A stretch of 8,031 nucleotides of DNA from Rhodospirillaceae bacterium. GTDB lineage: Bacteria; Pseudomonadota; Alphaproteobacteria; Rhodospirillales; 2-02-FULL-58-16. The stretch covers positions 1 to 8,031 of the forward strand of contig DUZD01000172.1 of NCBI GenBank assembly GCA_013349695.1, written 5' to 3'. The notes under the pieces are model-generated. The model did no database searches and had not been told where the DNA came from. It worked only from the letters and a program-made list of their open reading frames with translations. The position numbers were made by a program, and so were the translations under genes. Of this stretch, positions 1 to 4,841 are shown in pieces; positions within the stretch are counted from its first letter, which is position 1; every line of letters begins with the position of its first letter.

Positions 1-2
1 CT

Positions 3-917
3 AGGTTCCCGAGAGTTGCGCCCAATGAACTTCACAAGGTCGCGCTAACCGCCGCTGACTTAGTCAAAGAGCATTTTGGTATCGAGGTGGAGATACCAAG
101 CCGGATTCCTGCCCGTGATATTGATGACGTTTTTGCAGAGTTGGTCGGCAACGAACCATCAGGTTTCAAGGACTTAATCGGTGATTTCCGCAATGGAAAT
201 GTCGATTGGGAAGCCGTCGGGGAAAACCTCGTCGAGAAGATCGAAAAGCAGAAAGACCCTCTCGCCAAACAGATAGAATTTGCCCGCCCTTACCTGATCC
301 GGCCCCTGGAAAAAGAAGATGTAACCTCTTTTTCGCGAGTGGTGGTGGAAACGTTTAAGGCCCGTCTGTTCCATTGGACCGTTGCCAAACTAAAGGACGG
401 CCATCCGGTGATCGGAGAGGTTCCTGGACGCCCCGACCTACCATTGAATGAATACGGCTACTGGACCCTGATGGCGAAACAAGGCATCAATGCCGAGATC
501 GTCCTTACCAACCAACTCGTCGCCAGCGTTGAATACATTCCCGTTCCGGTCCACACCTCGATCCGGGGAGGCATCACTGGGGGATCGACAGAGTACAATC
601 CATCGTCACGGTTCGGGTCCTCGGTTTGGGTTTCCCTCTTCCCGTATCTGTCCGATGACCCGCATATAAGGGAATACCGAAACGGTGACACCTATACGCG
701 AGACGAAGCCCTATCCTATGCGGGCGCCATGTTGGCCCATGAGATGGGCCACCAACTCCTGCAATTGGGACACCCGTGGTCGAACGAGGCCTGCCCAATG
801 CGCCCGGCAGAGATGCTGGACTTTGCCTCTTGGGTTAAGAAGTTCGACGCAGGGAAGTGTCATATTGGTTCAAGTCCGGAGATGAAAACTGGAACGATGA
901 AAGCACCGATTTGGTAA
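3..917 (+). CDS. Putative zinc metallopeptidase (HExxH), 5' end outside window
   Basis: The frame is open from base 3 to the TAA at 915-917 with no stop, and protein-like sequence precedes the GTG at 87. I therefore read this as a gene running off the left edge, not one starting at 87. About 304 residues are visible. Visible residues 246-250 are HEMGH, the zinc-binding HExxH motif with a catalytic Glu. Next come a Gly-His pair (His257) and a Cys-Pro-Met (264-266). The spacing HExxH-x6-H is one residue longer than the metzincin pattern HExxHxxGxxH, and the Cys/Met pair recalls archaemetzincins without matching them. His257 is a candidate third ligand. The N-terminal visible part is charged and probably helical (about residues 18-95). 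I see no membrane segment in the visible part; a signal peptide could lie upstream. Base composition is near 50% GC, below its neighbours, which suggests transfer. Substrate and exact family are unknown. Protease activity is inferred from the motif alone. Confidence 0.65.
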   Translation, partial: RFPRVAPNELHKVALTAADLVKEHFGIEVEIPSRIPARDIDDVFAELVGNEPSGFKDLIGDFRNGNVDWEAVGENLVEKIEKQKDPLAKQIEFARPYLIRPLEKEDVTSFSRVVVETFKARLFHWTVAKLKDGHPVIGEVPGRPDLPLNEYGYWTLMAKQGINAEIVLTNQLVASVEYIPVPVHTSIRGGITGGSTEYNPSSRFGSSVWVSLFPYLSDDPHIREYRNGDTYTRDEALSYAGAMLAHEMGHQLLQLGHPWSNEACPMRPAEMLDFASWVKKFDAGKCHIGSSPEMKTGTMKAPIW

Positions 918-939
918 ACCGTTAAAGTAGACACTGCAT

Positions 940-1164
940 ATGGTTTCTGAAGTCCAGAACTCCTTGACCGAATATGTTCCAGGCCAAATTTGGTTGAAGG
1001 AATATCCAATCCGATATGCGGGGTGCCGTTTCAATGCGCGAATGACCATCGTTAGGCTAAGTGATGGTCGATTGTTGATCCATTCACCTAGTGGCCCTCT
1101 TCGATCAGTTGTTGGCGCACCCGGCAACGGCGGCCAATCGGCGGGATTGGCAAGACTGCGTTGA
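940..1164 (+). pseudogene. Truncated DUF4336-domain protein, N-terminal part only
   Basis: The ATG at 940 opens a 74-codon frame. Its first 50 or so residues resemble the start of DUF4336 proteins, a family of about 220-250 residues related to metallo-beta-lactamase folds and of unknown function. The recognisable pattern is an Ile-Trp near residue 17, an aromatic/Gly region, then ARMTIVRLSDG (residues 34-44) and a His-Ser-Pro (48-50). After about residue 52 the family pattern is lost and the frame ends at a TGA (1162-1164). The intact domain needs at least 150 more residues, so this is a remnant and probably not functional. It lies 22 bp after the metallopeptidase and shares its low GC (about 43% in bases 961-1020), so the two may have arrived together. 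No clear ribosome binding site is visible. The family assignment comes from memory of the motif and was not searched. Confidence 0.55.
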
Positions 1165-1213
1165 CGTGGCAATGGCGGCACGGGATACTCGTCTTGGCAA
1201 CCGGCGGCAATAA
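1079..1213 (+). pseudogene. C-terminal remnant of an unidentified gene
   Basis: This frame is open from just after a TGA at 1076-1078 to a TAA at 1211-1213. It differs from the frame of the DUF4336 remnant but is the same as that of the TerB-like gene. From about 1091 it shows coding character: roughly two thirds of third positions are G or C, against under half in the overlapping DUF4336 frame. The peptide is plausible as a protein C-terminus, with a helical, Asp/Arg-rich stretch ending in an Arg-rich tail. Its TAA lies 3 bp before the ATG of the TerB-like gene, the spacing expected of a translationally coupled upstream gene. My reading is that the original upstream gene lost everything but its last 40 or so codons when the left-hand DNA arrived. 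I do not recognise the family. The alternative is that this is only a chance open frame. Confidence 0.4.
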
Positions 1214-1216
1214 CCG

Positions 1217-1735
1217 ATGACAAGCTTCCTCCATAATCTCACCCATCGCTACCAGGAACAGATGGAAAGGCACAAGAACCGTCCGTTCCTGAAAGGGAGC
1301 ATGGCCGCCTGCGCGCTTGTCGCCACCGCCGATGGCAACATCACGTTTAGCCAGCGCGTCCGTGTCGATCAGCTGCTGCAAACCCTGGAGGCATTGAAAT
1401 TTTTCGATCCGCATGAGGGAATCGATCTGTTCAACGAGTTTACCGACACCATTTTGAGCGCTCCGGAAGCGGGTCACGGCAAGGCCTTGCAAGCTGTTTT
1501 CGAGACGGTGAAGGACAAACAGGCGACGGCGGAACTCCTGATCCGCCTCTGTCTCGCCGTCAGCGAGGCCAACGGCGAAATCAGCCTGAACGATCAGATC
1601 GAAATCGTCTCTCTTTGCAGTCTTCTTGGCGTCAAGCCGAAAAAATGCGGCCTTTACACCGACCGTTCGCCGGAAGAGCTGATCACCGACAGCCGTTGGT
1701 ATAAGCAGGCGCGCCGCCGGGAAGCCAGCGATTGA
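1217..1735 (+). CDS. TerB-like (tellurite-resistance family) protein
   Basis: The 172-residue product has a TerB-like helical domain. Two acidic turns stand out, TADGNI (about 37-42) and EANGEI (about 117-122). Each is followed by a helix, which matches the internal pseudo-symmetry of TerB domains, where such acidic residues can bind metal. Residues 21-30 begin the first helix of the domain (PFLKGSMAACA region). There is no signal peptide or membrane segment, so it is probably cytosolic. The ATG follows the TAA of the upstream remnant by 3 bp and has no good Shine-Dalgarno sequence, which suggests that translation was once coupled to the lost gene. The stop overlaps the start of the deacetylase gene. 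No other ter genes (terC, terD, terZ) are present, and single TerB-domain proteins are common in bacteria without tellurite resistance. A resistance role should therefore not be assumed. The family call is good; the role is unknown. Confidence 0.75.
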   Translation: MTSFLHNLTHRYQEQMERHKNRPFLKGSMAACALVATADGNITFSQRVRVDQLLQTLEALKFFDPHEGIDLFNEFTDTILSAPEAGHGKALQAVFETVKDKQATAELLIRLCLAVSEANGEISLNDQIEIVSLCSLLGVKPKKCGLYTDRSPEELITDSRWYKQARRREASD

Positions 1736-2889
1736 GACGTTCGTGGCCAGGAAAACCGGATTTTCGGACCGATTTCGTGCGCCGACTTATTTATTTTGCC
1801 GTCGCCTTGACTGTGGTGGGGGGCGGGTACTGGCTGGCAACCGGGGTCATCCCGGAAAGCCGTCAAACTCAGAGGGTGCGGATTTCCGCTACCGCCGTTG
1901 CGGAGCGGCAAGCTCCTCGGCCCTGGTACGTCACGCAGTCGCCGCCGCCGGTTTTGATCACGGCGCCGGATGAGCCCGTGTTCCCGGATCCCGCCGACGA
2001 ACCGACGGCGCAACCGCTACGCGCCTATGAGGAAGCCTTGCCACGGGAGGTTTACGAGACCCCGGCGAAGTCGCCGCCGGCGGCGAAGCCCGCCGCCGCG
2101 TTGCTGTTAACCCCGGCGCCGGCCGCGCCGCTTTTAACCCCGGCGCCGGCCGCGCCCGGCGAACTTCCGCCGTGGCGGCGTTATGCCCTGCCGCCGCCGC
2201 CGCTGGACGGCCGCCCAATGATCGCCCTGGTCATCGACGACCTGGGCATCGATAAGAAGCGCTCGGCCCGGGCCATCGCCCTCAAGGGGCCGCTGACGCT
2301 TTCGTTTCTGGCCTATGCGTCCGATATCAAGCGCCAGACGGCCGCCGCCCGCGCCGCCGGTCACGAACTGCTCCTTCACATCTCCATGGAACCGACGAGC
2401 AAGTATGTCGATCCCGGTCCGCATGTGCTGAAAACAGCGCTTTCGGCGGCGGAGTTGCGCCGCCGCCTGGAATGGGGATTTTCTCGCTTTGACGCCTTTG
2501 TCGGCATCAACAACCACATGGGCTCCAAATTCACCGCCTATCCCGCCGGCATGCAAGTGGTGATGGAGGAACTGCGCCGGCGCGGCCTTCTGTTCCTGGA
2601 CTCGCGGACTTCGAGGGCATCGGTGGGGGCCGAAATAGCCCGCCGGATGGGCGTGCCTTACGCCGAACGCAATATTTTTCTCGATCATGTCAACGATGCC
2701 GCGGTGGTCGAGAGCCGGCTCGCCGAAACCGAGCGCCTGGCCCAGCGAAAAGGCTATGCCGTCGCCATTTCCCATCCCCGCGACTCTACTTTCAAGGCCC
2801 TGGTTCCATGGCTGCGCGGGATCGAGGCCAAGGGCTTCCGGCTGGTGCCACTGAGCGCCGTCGTTCGCGGCGTCACCGCCTCCGGATGA
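1732..2889 (+). CDS. Divergent polysaccharide deacetylase family protein (YibQ/DUF610)
   Basis: This 385-residue protein probably begins at TTG 1732. That start overlaps the TGA of the TerB-like gene, with a GGGAAG about 9 bases upstream as ribosome binding site. Residues 17-37 form one hydrophobic segment after a basic N-terminus, so it is likely anchored in the inner membrane with the rest in the periplasm. Residues 65-160 are a Pro/Ala-rich linker. Residues 163-380 are the catalytic-type domain of the divergent polysaccharide deacetylase family (Polysacc_deac_2). Visible motifs are Asp169-Asp170 in VIDDLG, His216, the NNHMGS block (260-265), Asp290 in LDSRT and ISHP (346-349). These would form the metal site and fold of an NodB-like hydrolase, but the substrate is not known for most members. 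In many alphaproteobacteria I recall this gene beside envC, ctpA and a Nudix pyrophosphohydrolase gene; here its partner is terB-like. The linker carries a 9-residue tandem repeat. Confidence 0.88.
   Translation: MRRSWPGKPDFRTDFVRRLIYFAVALTVVGGGYWLATGVIPESRQTQRVRISATAVAERQAPRPWYVTQSPPPVLITAPDEPVFPDPADEPTAQPLRAYEEALPREVYETPAKSPPAAKPAAALLLTPAPAAPLLTPAPAAPGELPPWRRYALPPPPLDGRPMIALVIDDLGIDKKRSARAIALKGPLTLSFLAYASDIKRQTAAARAAGHELLLHISMEPTSKYVDPGPHVLKTALSAAELRRRLEWGFSRFDAFVGINNHMGSKFTAYPAGMQVVMEELRRRGLLFLDSRTSRASVGAEIARRMGVPYAERNIFLDHVNDAAVVESRLAETERLAQRKGYAVAISHPRDSTFKALVPWLRGIEAKGFRLVPLSAVVRGVTASG
2104..2157 (+). repeat. 27-bp tandem repeat inside the deacetylase linker
   Basis: Two adjacent 27-bp units (2104-2130 and 2131-2157) share an identical 23-base core (2107-2129 and 2134-2156). 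They encode LLTPAPAAP twice, at residues 125-133 and 134-142. The length is a multiple of three, so the duplication keeps the frame. It sits in the flexible Pro/Ala linker between the membrane segment and the catalytic domain, where length variation is usually tolerated. Confidence 0.9.
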
Positions 2890-2892
2890 GGT

Positions 2893-2924
2893 CTTGACCT
2901 TTCGGTCACAGGAAGGGCTTTAGT
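2893..2924 (+). promoter_or_regulatory. CueR/HmrR-type (MerR family) promoter for the copper chaperone
   Basis: The -35 element is TTGACC (2894-2899) and the -10 element TTTAGT (2919-2924), separated by 19 bp. A spacer of 19 bp is the hallmark of promoters activated by MerR-family regulators through DNA distortion. The spacer carries an imperfect dyad, ACCTTTC (2897-2903) against GGAAGGG (2911-2917), centred on 2907 with 5 of 7 positions paired. This follows the ACCTTCC/GGAAGGT pattern of copper-responsive CueR sites such as the E. coli copA promoter. It begins 3 bp after the deacetylase stop and points toward the HMA-domain gene. No regulator gene is in the window, so control by a CueR/HmrR protein is inference from the site. 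Confidence 0.65.
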
Positions 2925-2939
2925 GGCGGAGCCAATGAA

Positions 2940-2960
2940 AGGCATCCCGACGCGATGCCT
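2940..2960 (+). other. Perfect 7-bp hairpin in the chaperone leader
   Basis: AGGCATC (2940-2946) and GATGCCT (2954-2960) are exact reverse complements around a 7-base loop. The hairpin lies about 10 bases after the predicted transcription start, so it would form near the 5' end of the leader RNA. No T-tract follows, so it is not an intrinsic terminator. Confidence 0.5.
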
Positions 2961-2969
2961 GGTCGCGAT

Positions 2970-3016
2970 TGCCAACCATTTGGCATGGGCCAAAGTGCCA
3001 ACCATTTGGCATGGGC
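2970..3016 (+). repeat. Two direct copies of a 21-bp palindromic repeat in the leader
   Basis: Bases 2970-2990 and 2996-3016 are identical over 21 bp with a period of 26 bp. Each copy contains a perfect inverted repeat, TGCCAA-CCAT-TTGGCA. Between the copies a second, competing inverted repeat exists: TTTGGC (2979-2984), loop ATGG, GCCAAA (2989-2994). The leader RNA could therefore form mutually exclusive hairpins, or the DNA could bind two dimers of a regulator. The period is not a multiple of three, so the repeats do not encode a repeated peptide. They end 27 bases before the chaperone start codon. Confidence 0.8.
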
Positions 3017-3043
3017 TGAATTGGGTACGGATTGGAGACCATC

Positions 3044-3247
3044 ATGACCACCACATACCGGGTTTCCGGCATGACCTGCGATGGCTGCGCCAAATCGATC
3101 GTCGGCGCCATTAAGAAGGCGGCGCCGGAGGCGAAAGTCGATGTCGACCTGGACGCCAAGACCGTCACCGTCGACGGCTTCGATGACAGCGCCGCCATCG
3201 GCAAGGCCGTCACCGACGCCGGCTTCGAGTTTGCCGGCGCGGCTTAG
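3044..3247 (+). CDS. copZ: CopZ-like copper chaperone (HMA domain)
   Basis: The 67-residue protein is a single heavy-metal-associated domain. It carries the GMTCDGC metal-binding loop (residues 9-15; Cys12 and Cys15 would bind Cu(I)) and the usual beta-alpha-beta-beta-alpha-beta order, ending in DAGFEF. Known relatives carry cytosolic copper to P-type ATPases such as CopA or to copper regulators. The ATG at 3044 is preceded by GGAG at 3034-3037 with 6 bases between, which is why I prefer it to the TTG at 3032. The gene has its own CueR-type promoter about 120 bp upstream and a structured leader. No copA or cueR gene is adjacent, so it is a stand-alone copper gene here. It is convergent with trpE. 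Specificity for copper rather than mercury or another metal is inferred from the domain and promoter. Confidence 0.85.
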   Translation: MTTTYRVSGMTCDGCAKSIVGAIKKAAPEAKVDVDLDAKTVTVDGFDDSAAIGKAVTDAGFEFAGAA

Positions 3248-3282
3248 CCACGGATTGCCAATGCCGACGGCGCCGGCGCCGC

Positions 3283-3304
3283 GAAAAGACCGGGATAATC
3301 CCGG
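3283..3304 (-). terminator. Intrinsic terminator after trpE
   Basis: On the minus strand a perfect hairpin CCGGGAT-T-ATCCCGG (3304 to 3290) is followed by a short T-rich tail, TCTTTTC (3289-3283). It starts 9 bp after the trpE stop codon. The plus-strand reading has no T-tract after the stem, so it is expected to work mainly for trpE. Confidence 0.65.
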
Positions 3305-3313
3305 CCCGAGCCC

Positions 3314-4831
3314 TCAATCGTTGCCGTCGGCGGCAAAACCGATCGCCTCTTCGGCGGCGCGAATCAGCGCCATGGCCTTGTTGCGGCTTTCCTGGAATTC
3401 GGATTCCGGAATGCTGTCGGCGACGATGCCGCCGCCGGCCTGGATGTACATGACCCCGTCCTTGACGACGGCGGTGCGCAGGGCGATGCAGGTATCCATT
3501 TCGCCGTTGGCGCCGAAATAGCCGATGCAGCCGGCGTAGATGCCGCGCCGGTCCGGCTCGAGCTCGTCGATGATCTCCATCGCCCGCACCTTCGGCGCGC
3601 CGGAAACCGTGCCGGCCGGAAAGCCGGCGAGGAGGGCGTCGATGGCGTCGAATTTGGGGTCGAGAACGCCTTCGACGTTGGAAACGATGTGCATGACGTG
3701 GGAGTAGGTCTCGATGTTCATCCGCTCGGTGACTTTGACCGTCCCCACTTGCGCCACCCTGCCGGCGTCGTTGCGGCCGAGGTCGAGCAGCATCAGGTGT
3801 TCGGCTAGCTCCTTGGCGTCGGCGAGCAGGTCCTCGGCCAGGGCTTTGTCCTCGGCGGCGTCGCCGCCGCGCCGGCGGGTGCCAGCGATAGGACGGATGG
3901 TGACCTTGCCATTGCGAACCCGGACCAGAATCTCGGGGCTGGAGCCGACCACCGAGAAAGCGCCGAAATCGAGGAAAAACAGGAACGGCGAGGGATTGAG
4001 GCGGCGTAGCGCCCGGTACAGGGAAAACGGCGGCAGCCGGAAGGGAACGGCGAAACGCTGCGAAAGAACGACCTGGAAAACGTCTCCGGCGAGGATGTAT
4101 TCCTTGGCCTTTTCGACCATCCGGTGAAATTTTCCGCGGTCCATGTTGGATTCGGGCGGCGAGACCTCGGCGGCGTCGGCGTTGCGGAGGCGCGGCGGGT
4201 TTTTCTCGAAATCGCCGATCGTCTCGGCCAACCGCCGGCGGGCCTCGTCGTAGCCGCTCCCGGCGTCGCCGCCGTCCTCCGGCCAGACCGGCGTGATCAC
4301 GCTGACGGTATCCTCGATGGTGTCGAAAACGGCGATCACCGCCGGCCGCAAAAAAACGCCGTCGGGCGTACCCAGCACGTCGGGGTTTCGATCGGGCAGT
4401 TTCTCGACCAGGCGGATCATGTCGTAAGCCATGTAGCCGAACAGTCCCGCCGCCATCGGCGGCAAGCCGGCCGGCAGATCGATGTGGGATTGGGCGACGA
4501 CGGCGCGCAAGGAGGCGATGGCGCCGGATCGCAGGCTTATCGGGCAGGGCTCGAAGGCCTTGGCGTCGGTCCGCGCCCGGCGGTTGATTTCGGCCTTGTC
4601 GCCGAAACAGCGCCAGATCAAGTCCGGCTTCAGGCCGATGAAGGAGTACCGGCCGCGGATGGAGCCGCCCTCGACGGATTCGAGGAGGAAACTGTTGGCC
4701 TTGCCGCCGGCCAGCTTGAGCATGGCCGCGACGGGGGTCACGAGGTCGGCGACCAGGGTCGTCCAGACCACCTGCGCCCGGCCGCCGTCATAGGCTTCCT
4801 TGAACAGGGAAAACTCCGGAAACACCTTCAT
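3314..4831 (-). CDS. trpE: Anthranilate synthase component I
   Basis: TrpE forms anthranilate from chorismate with ammonia supplied by the glutaminase TrpG; it is the first committed step of tryptophan synthesis, in the cytosol. The product has 505 residues, a usual length. The N-terminal domain has the LLES motif (49-52) and RYSFIG (61-66), the feedback tryptophan-binding region. The chorismate-binding domain (about 230-495) shows SSPE (297-300), PIAGTRRRG (314-322), GTVSGAPK (407-414), the GCIGYFG region (434-440) and QAGGGIVADS (464-473). Ala in PIAGT is typical of TrpE, whereas the sister enzyme PabB commonly has Lys there. I chose the ATG at 4831: it gives the conserved start, and the upstream frame overlaps ppiD. 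The gene lies 10 bp behind ppiD with no room for a leader peptide or attenuator, so it probably shares the ppiD promoter. A terminator follows, and trpG is not adjacent. Confidence 0.95.
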   Translation of the reverse strand: MKVFPEFSLFKEAYDGGRAQVVWTTLVADLVTPVAAMLKLAGGKANSFLLESVEGGSIRGRYSFIGLKPDLIWRCFGDKAEINRRARTDAKAFEPCPISLRSGAIASLRAVVAQSHIDLPAGLPPMAAGLFGYMAYDMIRLVEKLPDRNPDVLGTPDGVFLRPAVIAVFDTIEDTVSVITPVWPEDGGDAGSGYDEARRRLAETIGDFEKNPPRLRNADAAEVSPPESNMDRGKFHRMVEKAKEYILAGDVFQVVLSQRFAVPFRLPPFSLYRALRRLNPSPFLFFLDFGAFSVVGSSPEILVRVRNGKVTIRPIAGTRRRGGDAAEDKALAEDLLADAKELAEHLMLLDLGRNDAGRVAQVGTVKVTERMNIETYSHVMHIVSNVEGVLDPKFDAIDALLAGFPAGTVSGAPKVRAMEIIDELEPDRRGIYAGCIGYFGANGEMDTCIALRTAVVKDGVMYIQAGGGIVADSIPESEFQESRNKAMALIRAAEEAIGFAADGND

Positions 4832-4841
4832 CGGCCAGGGG

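Noticed and set aside
2980..3020. Sigma-54 promoter suggested by TTGGCA repeats
   Set aside because: The -24-like TTGGCA is present twice, but neither copy has the required GC of the -12 element at the correct distance.
2923..3114. Possible leader peptide gene between the CueR-type promoter and copZ
   Set aside because: It overlaps the copZ start in another frame. Its ATG at 2935 has a GGAG only 3 bases away and would sit almost at the transcript start. The repeats inside it have a 26-bp period, which does not keep a reading frame.
3268..3285. Plus-strand terminator for copZ from the palindromic CGGCGCC run
   Set aside because: It is a short self-complementary GC run without a T-tract, common by chance in GC-rich DNA.
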